Of a stretch of 64,000 nt of DNA, positions 25,322 to 34,984 are shown piece by piece (within the stretch, counting starts at the first letter, position 1; each line of letters opens with the position of its first letter). The position numbers and the translations under genes were made by a program. The DNA lies in NCBI RefSeq assembly GCF_000371925.1, contig NZ_AQVE01000012.1, positions 35,838-99,837 on the forward strand, read 5' to 3'. The notes below the pieces were generated by a model, which saw only the letters and a program-made list of their open reading frames with translations, was not told the DNA's origin and ran no database searches. The stretch is from Thiolinea disciformis DSM 14473. GTDB lineage: Bacteria > Pseudomonadota > Gammaproteobacteria > Thiotrichales > Thiotrichaceae.

Positions 25322-26914
25322 TTATACGTTTCCTACACCGTGCTCGCGTGTGGCATGGAATTGAATTTCAGGCCATTTTTCTATTGCCATTTGCAGATTA
25401 ACGCGTGTGGGCGCGATATACACTAATTCGCCTGCATGATCGATAGCCAAGTTCTGGGCAGCTTTCGTTTTAAACTCCTCTAACTTTTTTGCATCATTTG
25501 AGCTGACCCAACGTGCCGTTTGCACATTGACCGCTTCAAAACGGGCATCCACCTTGTACTCATCTTTTAAGCGCTGAGCCACTACATCAAATTGCAATAC
25601 GCCTACCGCTCCCAAAATCAAATCATTATTGGTCAAAGGACGAAATAATTGCGTAGCACCTTCTTCGCATAGCTCATCTAAGCCTTTTTGAAGTTGCTTC
25701 ATTTTGAGCGGGTCTTTTAATTGCGCGCGCCGAAATAATTCTGGTGCAAAGTTGGGAATACCCGTGAATTGAAGGTTTTCACCTTGCGTAAAGGTATCGC
25801 CGATGCGAATACTGCCATGATTATGCAAACCAATAATATCCCCTGGGTAAGCGTCTTCAACATGCTCGCGATCCGATGCCATGAAGGTTAGGGCATCAGG
25901 AATTTTTACTTCTTTGCCAATACGCACATGCTTAGCCTTCATACCCTTCTCAAATTTGCCGGAGCAAACCCGCATAAACGCCATACGATCACGATGTTGT
26001 GGATCCATATTCGCCTGAATTTTGAACACAAACCCCGTAAACGCCTCTTCTGCTGCCTCCACTGCACGTGTTGTGGTCGGGCGCGGCTGTGGCGCTGGCG
26101 CATATTCCACGAAATCATCTAACAACTCACGAATCCCAAAGCTATTTAAAGCAGTGCCAAAATAAACGGGTGTTAAACTGCCTTTTAAATACTCTTCTAC
26201 ATTAAATGCATGGCTAGCGCCTTTAACTAATTCAATTTCATCCCGTAATTCTTGCGCCTGCGTTCCAATTTTTTCGTCTAACTCAGGATTATTGATCCCT
26301 TGAATTTCTTCATAATCCAATTTGCGCTCGGTGCTAGGCTTATAGAGAATTACCTTATCTTGATATAAATGATAAATACCTTTTAAGCGCTTCCCCATTC
26401 CAATGGGCCAAGTAATAGGAGCACATTGAATAGTTAACACTGTTTCAACTTCATCTAATAACTCAATCGGCTCTTTGCCTTCGCGGTCAAGTTTATTAAT
26501 GAAGGTCATAATCGGTGTATCGCGCAGGCGACAAACTTCCATTAATTTAATGGTACGTTCCTCGACCCCTTTTGCCACGTCAATCACCATGAGTGCCGAA
26601 TCAACCGCTGTCAAGACCCGATAGGTATCTTCAGAAAAGTCCTCATGGCCCGGGGTATCGAGCAGATTGACAATGCGTCCATTATAAGGGAATTGCATGA
26701 CCGAAGAAGTGACTGAAATGCCACGCTCTTTTTCCATCGTCATCCAGTCAGACGTCGCATGGCGTGCGGCCTTACGCCCTTTGACCGTACCCGCTAATTG
26801 GATAGCACCGCCAAATAGTAAGACCTTTTCGGTCATGGTAGTTTTACCAGCATCAGGGTGAGAAATAATAGCGAAGGTGCGGCGGCGTGCGGTTTCTTGT
26901 AAGCGGTCAGTCAT
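25322..26914 (-). CDS. prfC: Peptide chain release factor 3
   Basis: 530 residues from the ATG ending at 26914, matching the E. coli size; a TTG at 26929 would add five residues. GTPase motifs: [13 protein letters not shown] (G1), [13 protein letters not shown] (G2), [16 protein letters not shown] (G3) and [12 protein letters not shown] (G4). RF3 uses GTP to recycle RF1/RF2 from the ribosome. cysQ follows with no gap. Confidence 0.97.
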   Translation of the reverse strand: MTDRLQETARRRTFAIISHPDAGKTTMTEKVLLFGGAIQLAGTVKGRKAARHATSDWMTMEKERGISVTSSVMQFPYNGRIVNLLDTPGHEDFSEDTYRVLTAVDSALMVIDVAKGVEERTIKLMEVCRLRDTPIMTFINKLDREGKEPIELLDEVETVLTIQCAPITWPIGMGKRLKGIYHLYQDKVILYKPSTERKLDYEEIQGINNPELDEKIGTQAQELRDEIELVKGASHAFNVEEYLKGSLTPVYFGTALNSFGIRELLDDFVEYAPAPQPRPTTTRAVEAAEEAFTGFVFKIQANMDPQHRDRMAFMRVCSGKFEKGMKAKHVRIGKEVKIPDALTFMASDREHVEDAYPGDIIGLHNHGSIRIGDTFTQGENLQFTGIPNFAPELFRRAQLKDPLKMKQLQKGLDELCEEGATQLFRPLTNNDLILGAVGVLQFDVVAQRLKDEYKVDARFEAVNVQTARWVSSNDAKKLEEFKTKAAQNLAIDHAGELVYIAPTRVNLQMAIEKWPEIQFHATREHGVGNV

Positions 26915-27002
26915 GATATCAAGCGTCAAAGCGTGGGAAAAGCGCGATTATAACGGAAAGTACTCTAGGAGGGTAATGGGCCGCTAAACTGCGTACACTG
27001 AC

Positions 27003-27326
27003 TCAATGGCTCACACTGGTAACATTCAATCCAACTACACCGCAAGTAACTAGAAAAATATAAAAACACCGCAATCCGTTAAAATGCTCGTCAAAGTTTA
27101 AATAGCCTAAAAGTGAAACAGATAAAATACTTAAACCGGCCCAAGTCGCATTAGCAGTTGTTATATCTAATTGGCGTAGGCAAAGTGCAAAAGCTACTAT
27201 GGCTAAATTAAATAAAACCAAACCAATAATTAAATACTTTACATGGGAAAGACCATGAGCTTTGTGAAGCGCTGCCATACCAGCTACATCAAATACAATA
27301 GAAAGCAGAAGATAAAAATAATGCAT
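27003..27326 (-). CDS. SMR-family small multidrug-resistance-like transporter
   Basis: 107 residues with four membrane helices, the EmrE layout (FYLLLSIVFDVAGMAALHKAHG; LIIGLVLFNLAIVAFALCL; ANATWAGLSILSVSLLGYL; FYIFLVTCGVVGLNV). The conserved loop Trp is present in TWAGLS. The membrane-embedded proton/drug-coupling Glu14 of EmrE appears to be replaced by Asp13. SMR proteins work as dimers and export cationic compounds, guanidinium or, for some, polyamines. Convergent with nothing; it lies downstream of prfC on the same strand-opposed gap. Substrate unknown. Confidence 0.8.
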   Translation of the reverse strand: MHYFYLLLSIVFDVAGMAALHKAHGLSHVKYLIIGLVLFNLAIVAFALCLRQLDITTANATWAGLSILSVSLLGYLNFDEHFNGLRCFYIFLVTCGVVGLNVTSVSH

Positions 27327-27560
27327 AAGCTTAATACCATTAGCTTTATTTAACCCCTGATTTATTTTTAGCTAAATCACTAGAACACTCTAGTTTTTAT
27401 ACCAATTATAGACCATAAAGTACCATTTTCATTAAGCTTCATCGATGAACTAGCGTTGCGACGACATATGGCGGTGTTAATCCGATTAACGTTTTGCCAT
27501 AGACCACATTGCACAATTCCACTACCATAACTAGCCCTAGTCAGGTTTAAGAACGAATCC

Positions 27561-28325
27561 ATGTTTGAGCGTGTTCGTGAAGATATCAACTGCATTTTTG
27601 AGCGCGATCCGGCGGCGCGTAATGTATTTGAGATTATTACTACCTACCCCGGCGTACATGCGGTGTTATTTCATCGTATGAATCATTGGTTATGGCAGCA
27701 TAATTTCAAATGGCTCGCCCGCTTTCTCTCCAATATCCCCCGCCTTTATACCGGTATTGAAATTCATCCGGGAGCGACGATTGGGCGGCGATTTTTCATT
27801 GATCATGGCATGGGTGTGGTGATTGGTGGGACAGCAGAAATTGGCGATGATTGTACGCTTTATCAGGGTGTCACCTTAGGTGGAACCAGTTGGAAACCGG
27901 GCAAACGCCATCCTACTTTAATGAATAATGTGGTGATTGGGGCAGGTGCGAAAATTCTTGGCCCTATTACCTTAAATAATGGTGCACGGGTCGGTTCGAA
28001 TGCGGTTGTCGTGAAAGATGTTCCAGAAAACACCACCGTGGTTGGTATTCCAGGGCGTGCAGTGAAAGCGCGTGATGTGGACGACAAGCGCCGCGAAGAA
28101 CTAGCGGAAAAGCTCGGCTTTGATGCTTATGGCGCAACACAGGATATGCCCGATCCAATCGCCAACGCTGTCAATCGTATGCTTGACCATATCCACATGA
28201 TGGATGAACGCATGGATTGCTTGTGCAAAGAAGTGCATCGTTTGGGTGGGAATTTGGAAGTCGAACCCTTGCCTAAATTACAAGCTAATAGCTTTAATAA
28301 AGAAACTAACTGCTACGAGATCTAA
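27561..28325 (+). CDS. cysE: Serine O-acetyltransferase CysE
   Basis: 254 residues. The N-terminal helical part ([33 protein letters not shown]) leads into left-handed beta-helix hexapeptides ([49 protein letters not shown]). The catalytic His and Asp are in FIDHGMG. It makes O-acetylserine for cysteine synthesis. The C-terminus ends in NCYEI, whose last Ile is the usual contact for cysteine synthase. A bidirectional terminator follows. Confidence 0.95.
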   Translation: MFERVREDINCIFERDPAARNVFEIITTYPGVHAVLFHRMNHWLWQHNFKWLARFLSNIPRLYTGIEIHPGATIGRRFFIDHGMGVVIGGTAEIGDDCTLYQGVTLGGTSWKPGKRHPTLMNNVVIGAGAKILGPITLNNGARVGSNAVVVKDVPENTTVVGIPGRAVKARDVDDKRREELAEKLGFDAYGATQDMPDPIANAVNRMLDHIHMMDERMDCLCKEVHRLGGNLEVEPLPKLQANSFNKETNCYEI

Positions 28326-28326
28326 A

Positions 28327-28351
28327 AAAAGGCGCTGATAGCGCCTTTTTT
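28327..28351. terminator. Bidirectional terminator between cysE and argS
   Basis: GGCGCT-GAT-AGCGCC (28331-28345) is flanked by a run of A on the left and a run of T on the right, so it can end both cysE (+) and argS (-) transcripts. Confidence 0.92.
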
Positions 28352-28359
28352 GTGTTGCA

Positions 28360-30072
28360 TTACATACGTTCCATCACTTCAATCCCGAGCAAACCCAAAC
28401 CTTGTTTTAAGGTTTGCGCTGTAAGATCAGCCAATTTTAAACGACTATCACGACTATCACGAGGCACATCATCTTTTAAAATGGGGCAAGCCTCATAAAA
28501 ACTCATGAAATTGCCCGCCAATTCATATAAATATAAGCAAAGCTGATTCGGCAGACCATCTTTAGCCACACTCAATAAAACTTCATCAAATTGCAGTAAG
28601 CGCAGCGCCAAAGCACGCTCGCTGGACTCTTGCAATTGAATACTGGCCTCGGGCGCTTCACGACCTAATTTTCTAAAAATGCTGCGAATCCGTGCATAGG
28701 CATATTGCAAATAAGGCGCGGTATTGCCTTCCAAACTCAACATCGCATTCCAGCTAAATACATAATCCGAATTGCGGTTTTTGGATAAATCAGCATATTT
28801 CACCGAGCCTATGCCCACTTTACGCGCAATCTCGCGCCGCTCAGCCTCGTCTAGCTCAGGACTTTTATCGCTCACTAGGCTGAAGGCACGTTCTTCCGCT
28901 TCTTTTAATAAATCAGCCAAGCGCACAGTGCCGCCGGTGCGTGTTTTAAAGGGCTTGCCATCTTCGCCGAGCATAGTGCCAAACGCCATGTGCTCCAATA
29001 AAACATGCGCATCAACAAAACCTGCTTTACGTGCCAATGCAAACATTTGCTGGAAATGCAGCGATTGGCGCACATCCACGAAGTATAAAATGCGATCCGC
29101 TTTTAAAATATCATTGCGATAGCGTAGTGCGGCAAGATCAGTCGTCGCATACAAAAAGCCACCCCCTGTTTTTTGAATAATTATTGGGTCAATGCTGCCG
29201 TCTTTTTTGCGAAACTCATCCAGAAATACGCATTGCGCACCATCACTTTCGGTGAGTAAACCCTTGGATTGTAAAGCGCTAACGATATTTGCCAAATCAG
29301 GGTTATAGCTACTTTCTGCTTTGACATGCTCGCGATTAAGCGATACTCCTAAATGCTGATAGGTTTCTTCGCTGTGGCTGAGGGAAATTTCAATAAATTG
29401 ATGCCACAAGGCTAAGCATTCCACATCGCCTGATTGGAGCTTGACCACCATGTCTCGCGCACGTTGTGCAAACGCTGGCTCAGCATCAAAACGTAACTTG
29501 GCGGCACGATAAAAACTCTCCAAATCGTGCAATTGCATGGAAATTTCGTCGCCTTGAGCTTTTAAATCCGCTAAATGCGCCAACAGCATCCCGAATTGTG
29601 TGCCCCAGTCACCTACATGATTTTGGCGAATTACCTGATGACCAAGCCACTCTAAGACACGTACCATCGCGTCACCAATAATGGTTGAACGCAGATGGCC
29701 GACATGCATTTCTTTAGCCAAATTCGGGCTGGAATAATCCACTACGATTTTTTGTGGTGTAAGATCGAACGCTTTTTCGCTACCCAACTGCTCAGCTAAC
29801 CAATTATTTTTCAAATGAATATTTAAAAAACCAGGCCCAGCAATCTCAACTTTGTCCGCCACATCACTTAAATCAAGATTATCTAGAATTTTTGCGGCTA
29901 AATCACGCGGATTCAGTTTGGCTTGCTTGGCAGCCGCCATTACACCATTCGCTTGATAATCACCAAACTCAGGTCGCGCAGACGGGCGCACTTGCGCAGA
30001 ACTAGAATCTGGCGCTCCCGCAAGGTGTAGTGCTGTTGTTAAACGATCATCAAGTAATTGGCGAATAGTCAT
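28360..30072 (-). CDS. argS: Arginine-tRNA ligase
   Basis: 570 residues, close to the E. coli 577. The N-terminal additional domain recognises tRNA. The class I HIGH site reads [21 protein letters not shown], followed by [16 protein letters not shown]. The KMSKS-like site is replaced by the usual ArgRS variant region ([18 protein letters not shown]). The helical anticodon-binding domain ends [11 protein letters not shown]. Single gene with its own promoter region before the divergent fic gene. Confidence 0.97.
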   Translation of the reverse strand: MTIRQLLDDRLTTALHLAGAPDSSSAQVRPSARPEFGDYQANGVMAAAKQAKLNPRDLAAKILDNLDLSDVADKVEIAGPGFLNIHLKNNWLAEQLGSEKAFDLTPQKIVVDYSSPNLAKEMHVGHLRSTIIGDAMVRVLEWLGHQVIRQNHVGDWGTQFGMLLAHLADLKAQGDEISMQLHDLESFYRAAKLRFDAEPAFAQRARDMVVKLQSGDVECLALWHQFIEISLSHSEETYQHLGVSLNREHVKAESSYNPDLANIVSALQSKGLLTESDGAQCVFLDEFRKKDGSIDPIIIQKTGGGFLYATTDLAALRYRNDILKADRILYFVDVRQSLHFQQMFALARKAGFVDAHVLLEHMAFGTMLGEDGKPFKTRTGGTVRLADLLKEAEERAFSLVSDKSPELDEAERREIARKVGIGSVKYADLSKNRNSDYVFSWNAMLSLEGNTAPYLQYAYARIRSIFRKLGREAPEASIQLQESSERALALRLLQFDEVLLSVAKDGLPNQLCLYLYELAGNFMSFYEACPILKDDVPRDSRDSRLKLADLTAQTLKQGLGLLGIEVMERM

Positions 30073-30222
30073 AGTTAGAATTAGAGCGAGCTAGGAAAAA
30101 AGACTTATTGTAGCTTGAGTGCAGGCGAAAAGCAGGGTGTTTTAGCATAAGTATGTTGCAGAAATTGTTGCAGGCTTAGACTAAACTTTGAAACAATAGC
30201 CACTCCAATCAAGGATGAAATT

Positions 30223-31290
30223 ATGCTTAGTGAGCGTCAACAACTGATTTTGGATAAATTTCTCGAAAACCCTGCCCAAAATTTAGCGGTTGGCGACTTA
30301 TTACCTTGGGTCGAGGTAGGACGCACCACCTTATTTCGCGATTTGTCCCAGTTGGTAGAGCAAGGCATATTAAGCCCTGACGCGCCAACGCGTGCGCGTA
30401 CCTATCGCTTAAACCCTGATTCCGAACCTTATTTACGCTGGGATTTAAGTCGCCCACCGCAAGAGCGCCCTGTGGTGTATTACTACGCAGACTGGCTTGA
30501 TATCTACCAACCTAACCAATACAGCTTGCTTAGCCCTTACCAATTAGAAAAACTGCATAAAGCGGGTAAGGTTTGTGACTCGACCGCTGATTATGCTCAA
30601 CTCCTTAATACCGCAGCGATCGACTGGCTTTACAATTCAGCCAATTTAGAGGGCATTAAACTCTCATGGTTAGATAGTAAAGCATTACTAGAGTTTAATG
30701 AACGGCCCACACAATTAAGCCAAGCTGCCATCAATAATCTTTGTAAACAACGCACTGCACTGAATTATTTAATAGACCAACGCTCTCATTTGAAAGTGGA
30801 TGACTTATACATAGCACAACTCCATGCTTTACTTGGTGCGGGCAGTTTACAAGATGCTACGATTAGTTCTAATTTACGGGTGCGTACCTTATCTTTTACA
30901 GAAAGCGCGTATTTGCCACTGAATGATCCGGAGCAAATTCAATATTATTTTGCCCAGTTTTGCGATAAGGCTCAGGCCATCCACGACCCTTATGAACAAG
31001 CCATCTTTACTTTATTATTTTTATCGTATTTACAAGCGTTTCGAGAAGCGAATAATCGGACGGCGCGTTTGTGTTTGAACATTCCACTGTGTCAACAACA
31101 GCTCGCTCCTTTTACGTGGAGTGAAGTGAGTAAGCGCGAGTATTTATTCGGTCTGCTGGCACTTTACGAACGGCAACGTCATGAGTTCTTGGTTAATACC
31201 TTTGTGCAGGCTTATGTGAAAAGTGCCAAGCGTTATAAAGCTTTAGTGCAGGGTTCGGAAGACATTGCCCTCGTCAGTGCCTTTGCTTAA
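30223..31290 (+). CDS. Fic-family protein with degenerate active-site motif
   Basis: 355 residues. The N-terminal ~70 residues form a winged helix (ILDKFLENPAQNLAVGDLLPWVEVGRTTLFRDL). A Fic fold follows: the inhibitory-helix motif SANLEG, matching (S/T)xxxE(G/N), lies near residue 147, and the core loop reads LQAFREANNRTARL near 280-292. The standard Fic motif is HPFxxGNGRxxR; here the catalytic His is Gln, and the Gly residues are Ala and Asn, while Asn and Arg remain. Variants such as this form a known subgroup whose AMP-transfer activity is doubtful. It is tail to tail with hipA, the stop codons overlapping. Possible toxin-antitoxin link is inference. Confidence 0.75.
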   Translation: MLSERQQLILDKFLENPAQNLAVGDLLPWVEVGRTTLFRDLSQLVEQGILSPDAPTRARTYRLNPDSEPYLRWDLSRPPQERPVVYYYADWLDIYQPNQYSLLSPYQLEKLHKAGKVCDSTADYAQLLNTAAIDWLYNSANLEGIKLSWLDSKALLEFNERPTQLSQAAINNLCKQRTALNYLIDQRSHLKVDDLYIAQLHALLGAGSLQDATISSNLRVRTLSFTESAYLPLNDPEQIQYYFAQFCDKAQAIHDPYEQAIFTLLFLSYLQAFREANNRTARLCLNIPLCQQQLAPFTWSEVSKREYLFGLLALYERQRHEFLVNTFVQAYVKSAKRYKALVQGSEDIALVSAFA

Positions 31291-32531
31291 CCAGCGCGTA
31301 AATCATTCATCCCTTCACGCCATACGTGTTGCATTCGTGCCCCAATCTCAGCAAATGACGGATTTTCACGTTGATAGGCAGCAATATCCGCCAGTGTCGC
31401 GTCCATGCCGTGCAGTATCCATTCTAATAATTGCTGAGTACGCCGTTCTGTTAGCCCACAATAACGGCGTCCAAAGGTGATTAAACCTTTGCGCTGTGGG
31501 AAAAACTTACTGCCACCGAATAACAATGCCAAATGGTCATTGGGAATATAAACAGCAGTCGAAACAATATCGAAAGCTGGTGCTAAGCGAATATCAGCCT
31601 CTGGATCAGCGTAAATGACACCGAAATTTTTTAAATGCGCATCACCATTTCTGACAGCACAGCTTAAGGCCACTGATAAGAAAAATTGCTCCATGGCATC
31701 ATGCAAATAAGCGGGGGATACAAATTGACGAATACGCTCTGCAATATCTTGATAAGAACCTAAATATTTATCTTCAGTCGCTAAACCATTTAATACACAA
31801 AAATCTTCAAACCCTAAATAGCCACCTTTTTTATCTAAATCGAAACGCTTAACGATCAGCAATTTACCTTGGGCCGATAATTCAATGTGAGGAATTTCCA
31901 AGCCCGCACGCTCCGCCGCTTTCAAACAAAAATACTCATTAGCAGCCAAATGCGGAAAACGCTCAGGGTTCCACGCTTTAACAATATGGGTTGAATCGCG
32001 CCATGTCACTTGCTCTAAATCGCTCGGCAGCTCTGCTTGAGCAATAGTGGCTTCATCACGCACTAAAACCTTAGGTTGCACCCCAGAAATGCCCGAATAG
32101 CGTCCAAAACGCTGTAATAAATCGGCAAATAAATCCTCTGTGCCCGCATAATGCTGGAGTTCTTGGACACTTTGCTGTGGCATGGTAGCTGGCTGCTCCC
32201 CTATTTCCGCAATGCGCACTCGACCAATTTGCGAATGCCCGACAATACTTAATAAACTCAAATCATCGAAGTGTTGTACCGTTTTCTGAAAGCTATAGCG
32301 CAAGGTTTCACGTAATTCACCCTCGGGTAAATTCATTTGAAAAATCGGATGAACACCTTGCTGAAAAATATATTGATCGGGAATCACGGGCATCGTGAGC
32401 GAAACCGCCAAAGCATCACTAGCATCTGCCTGATAGTTAAATAAGTAAGTGCGTGGCTGCAAATGACTACGCCCCAAGACACCGGACAAATTCCCGTCAC
32501 AAAAAATATCGAGCTGCTGTTCGTCACTCAT
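31287..32531 (-). CDS. hipA: HipA-family serine/threonine kinase toxin
   Basis: 414 residues. Visible kinase parts: the Ser-containing P-loop SGISGVQPKVLVR, the ATP lysine in THIVKAWNP, the catalytic loop NGDAHLKNFGVIY, and the metal site APAFDIVST. HipA phosphorylates glutamyl-tRNA synthetase in E. coli; relatives target other tRNA synthetases. It overlaps hipB upstream by 8 bases. It converges on the fic gene with overlapping stop codons. Confidence 0.92.
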   Translation of the reverse strand: MSDEQQLDIFCDGNLSGVLGRSHLQPRTYLFNYQADASDALAVSLTMPVIPDQYIFQQGVHPIFQMNLPEGELRETLRYSFQKTVQHFDDLSLLSIVGHSQIGRVRIAEIGEQPATMPQQSVQELQHYAGTEDLFADLLQRFGRYSGISGVQPKVLVRDEATIAQAELPSDLEQVTWRDSTHIVKAWNPERFPHLAANEYFCLKAAERAGLEIPHIELSAQGKLLIVKRFDLDKKGGYLGFEDFCVLNGLATEDKYLGSYQDIAERIRQFVSPAYLHDAMEQFFLSVALSCAVRNGDAHLKNFGVIYADPEADIRLAPAFDIVSTAVYIPNDHLALLFGGSKFFPQRKGLITFGRRYCGLTERRTQQLLEWILHGMDATLADIAAYQRENPSFAEIGARMQHVWREGMNDLRAG

Positions 32532-32799
32532 GGTTTTTGCTCCGTTTACGCTGTTCGGCTTCTGTCACGAGATGGTGCAAGGTGGGACGTTTACTTTGGG
32601 GCGCTTGCGCATTCAATTCTAGACCTAAGAGTGCACAAATCGACATTACTTTGCGGATGCCAATTTCTTGTACCGTGCCATTTTCTAGCGCGGATAAGGT
32701 GGCACGACTTAAGCCTAACTGGGTGCTTAACTCTACTTGGGTGAGCTTGCGCTGCTTGCGTGCCATACGAATAACTTTGCCTAGTTCTACCAGATTCAT
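32524..32799 (-). CDS. hipB: HipB-like XRE antitoxin
   Basis: 91 residues. The helix-turn-helix is RKLTQVELSTQLGLSRATLSALENG, with a short basic C-terminal tail (KRPTLHHLVTEAEQRKRSK). It binds HipA and represses the operon. The upstream region 32832-32856 holds an inverted repeat that may be its operator. Confidence 0.92.
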   Translation of the reverse strand: MNLVELGKVIRMARKQRKLTQVELSTQLGLSRATLSALENGTVQEIGIRKVMSICALLGLELNAQAPQSKRPTLHHLVTEAEQRKRSKNHE

Positions 32800-32831
32800 G
32801 TCAAGTATTTAGTACATTTTTTTAATTAAAG

Positions 32832-32856
32832 TGTCTTTTGTATCATATACTAGACA
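32832..32856. promoter_or_regulatory. Possible HipB operator
   Basis: TGTCT and AGACA flank an inner GTAT-CAT-ATAC inverted repeat upstream of hipB. The arms are slightly asymmetric. It overlaps AT-rich promoter-like sequence. The assignment rests on position and symmetry only. Confidence 0.35.
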
Positions 32857-32947
32857 TTTCAAGATGAATATAGAATTTTTCTTGGCTGTTTTACGCTAAA
32901 AAATTCAAGGCTTTCTCAAACGGGCGAATCGCTCCAAGGACATCAGA

Positions 32948-33022
32948 ATGAAATTTTTATCACTGCTCTTAAGTTCCATTTTTTTATTTTCAAGCACTGT
33001 ACAAGCTGCAGGTGCACAATAA
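32948..33022 (+). pseudogene. Signal-peptide remnant of a secreted protein
   Basis: ATG with AAGGA upstream opens 24 codons that look exactly like a Sec signal peptide (KFLSLLLSSIFLFSS, then TVQA-AGAQ) and then meet TAA. The frame stays readable for ~30 codons beyond and then meets TGA. Probably a decayed secreted-protein gene; a competing ORF runs antisense (33177-32905) but has no ribosome-binding site. Confidence 0.35.
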
Positions 33023-33441
33023 CTGTTACACAGCCATGTTCCACCTGCCTCTTCTATGAAGCTTAAGGGTATTATCGTAACGTTTAAGGAATCTCGGTGA
33101 AGAAAGCAGAGGTATTCCAACACAACACCTTCATCAAGTGAATCAAGTGCTAGCCAGTGTTGGTTTGCGCTGTTCATTTCAACAAGACTTATAACGGTCG
33201 TTGAAGCGGCTGATCTTAACCAGCTCCGAGGCGCTTTATGATAGATTCATTAGCGAACGAATGCTCTCGCTAATACCCTCTAGTGTCACAGGTTCAAAAT
33301 ACATCTATAAAATTTTACGACCTGCTTTATAAAAATCCCTTAAACCATAACCACCTAAGACGCTTTACTCGACTTCTTGATTGCTAAGCTGCATTTTGAA
33401 GCGCTGCACATAAAAAATGCATCCATTTGACTGTGCATTTA
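33023..33441. other. Intergenic region upstream of the urt operon
   Basis: About 420 bases with no gene I can support. It holds a hairpin ATTAGCGA/TCGCTAAT at 33249-33274 without a T-run. The urt control region follows from 33442. Confidence 0.4.
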
Positions 33442-33458
33442 TGCACCAAAATAGTTAA
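33442..33458. promoter_or_regulatory. NtrC-like binding site
   Basis: TGCACCAAAATAGTTAA has a perfect left half of the NtrC consensus (TGCACCA-N3-TGGTGCA) and a weak right half (4 of 7). It lies about 80-95 bases before the predicted start of transcription of the sigma-54 promoter, a normal enhancer position. Confidence 0.5.
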
Positions 33459-33509
33459 TGCGTTAAATATTTTTAACTAAGCATTTGAAATATATATGAA
33501 TAATTGCAT

Positions 33510-33525
33510 TGGCATACCGGTTGCA
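33510..33525 (+). promoter_or_regulatory. Sigma-54 promoter of urtA
   Basis: TGGCATACCGGTTGCA matches the RpoN consensus (TGGCACG-N4-TTGCA) with GG at 33511-33512 and GC at 33523-33524, exactly at the required spacing. Transcription would start near 33536, leaving about 45 bases of leader before urtA. Points to control by nitrogen limitation. Confidence 0.8.
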
Positions 33526-33581
33526 TTGGCCAACACATACTTTAAAAACACTAGCGGTTCTTTTTATTCTTAGGAGTAGGT

Positions 33582-34886
33582 ATGTTGTTAAACAAGCGAC
33601 TCAAACAATCCTTACTAACGCTCGGCCTTTCATTCACTATGATAGGTAGCGCTTATGCCGCCGACGACACTATCAAAGTCGGTGTCCTACACTCGCTTTC
33701 CGGAACAATGGCTATCAGTGAAACCACTTTAAAAGACACCATGCTTATGTTGATTGATGAGCAGAATAAAAAAGGTGGGGTTTTGGGGAAAAAACTCGAA
33801 GCGGTGGTTGTTGATCCTGCCTCGAATTGGCCTTTGTTCGCTGAGAAAGCTCGCGATCTCATCGAAAAAGATAAAGTGGCAGTGACTTTCGGCTGCTGGA
33901 CGTCGGTTTCACGTAAATCAGTCTTGCCGGTGTTTGAAGAGAAAAACAGTTTGCTGTTTTATCCGGTGCAATATGAGGGTGAGGAATCCTCTAAGAATGT
34001 CTTTTACACCGGTGCAGCACCCAATCAGCAAGCGATTCCAGCCGTCGATTATTTAATGAAAGATTTAGAAGTTAAGCGTTGGGTGTTAGCCGGTACGGAT
34101 TATGTCTATCCACGCACGACCAATAAGATCCTCGAGGCTTATTTAAAAGCAAAAGGCGTCGATGAAAAAGACATTATGATCAACTACACGCCATTCGGTC
34201 ATTCGGATTGGCAGTCGATTGTCGCAGATATTAAAAAATTCGGCTCCGAGGGCAAGAAAACGGCAGTGGTTTCCACTATCAACGGTGATGCGAATGTGCC
34301 TTTCTACAAAGAGCTGGGTAATCAAGGCATTACTGCTGAAACCATTCCGGTCGTGGCGTTCTCGGTGGGCGAAGAAGAATTATCCGGCATTGATACCAAG
34401 CCTTTAGTCGGGCATTTGGCGGCTTGGAACTATTTTATGAGTGTCGATACAACGGCTAATAAAGAGTTCATCACAAAATGGCATGAGTTCATTAAGAGCG
34501 ATAAGCGTGTCACTAATGACCCGATGGAAGCGCATTATTTAGGCTTTAATCTTTGGGTAAAAGCTGTCGAAAAAGCGGGCACGACTGAGACCGATAAAGT
34601 CGAGCAAGCCATGATTGGCCTAGAGTTTCCTAATCTCACCGGCGGTACAGCCAAAGTATTGCCCAATCACCATTTAACCAAACCCGTCTTAATCGGCGAA
34701 ATTCAAGAAAACGGGCAGTTTGAAGTGGTGTCGAAAACGCCAGAAATCGCGGGCGATGCGTGGTCGGATTTCTTACCCGACTCCAAGCCCCTTGTAGCCG
34801 ACTGGACTGGCAAAGAGACCGATGGCAAGCCTTGCGGTAATTACAACACAGAAACAAAAAAATGCTCAGGTCAAAAATATGAGTAA
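33582..34886 (+). CDS. urtA: Urea ABC transporter substrate-binding protein UrtA
   Basis: 434 residues. A signal peptide ending GSAYA is followed by a type I periplasmic binding fold (IKVGVLHSLSGTMAISETTLKDTMLMLIDEQN; VTFGCWTSVSRKSVLPVFEEKNSLLFYPVQYEGEE). The segments FYPVQYEG and GCWTS are typical of UrtA/FmdD rather than amino-acid-binding relatives. First gene of urtABCDE, behind a sigma-54 promoter. A terminator-like hairpin separates it from urtB. Confidence 0.95.
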   Translation: MLLNKRLKQSLLTLGLSFTMIGSAYAADDTIKVGVLHSLSGTMAISETTLKDTMLMLIDEQNKKGGVLGKKLEAVVVDPASNWPLFAEKARDLIEKDKVAVTFGCWTSVSRKSVLPVFEEKNSLLFYPVQYEGEESSKNVFYTGAAPNQQAIPAVDYLMKDLEVKRWVLAGTDYVYPRTTNKILEAYLKAKGVDEKDIMINYTPFGHSDWQSIVADIKKFGSEGKKTAVVSTINGDANVPFYKELGNQGITAETIPVVAFSVGEEELSGIDTKPLVGHLAAWNYFMSVDTTANKEFITKWHEFIKSDKRVTNDPMEAHYLGFNLWVKAVEKAGTTETDKVEQAMIGLEFPNLTGGTAKVLPNHHLTKPVLIGEIQENGQFEVVSKTPEIAGDAWSDFLPDSKPLVADWTGKETDGKPCGNYNTETKKCSGQKYE

Positions 34887-34922
34887 TGAGTCAACAATAA
34901 TTTCCTGATCCGCAAGTAACCT

Positions 34923-34969
34923 GAGGACGTCCATCTCACCTGCTCGATCGGTCGCGGGCGTCCTCTTTT
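34923..34969 (+). terminator. Partial terminator between urtA and urtB
   Basis: GAGGACG and CGTCCTC (34923-34929/34959-34965) close a large hairpin followed by TTTT. In this place it probably lowers read-through so that the binding protein is made in excess over the membrane parts. Confidence 0.6.
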
Positions 34970-34984
34970 CTGCAAGGTAAGCAC

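Noticed and set aside
32905..33177. 90-codon ORF on the - strand next to hipB
   Set aside because: No ribosome-binding site, odd composition, and it is antisense to a better-looking signal peptide start; not called as a gene.
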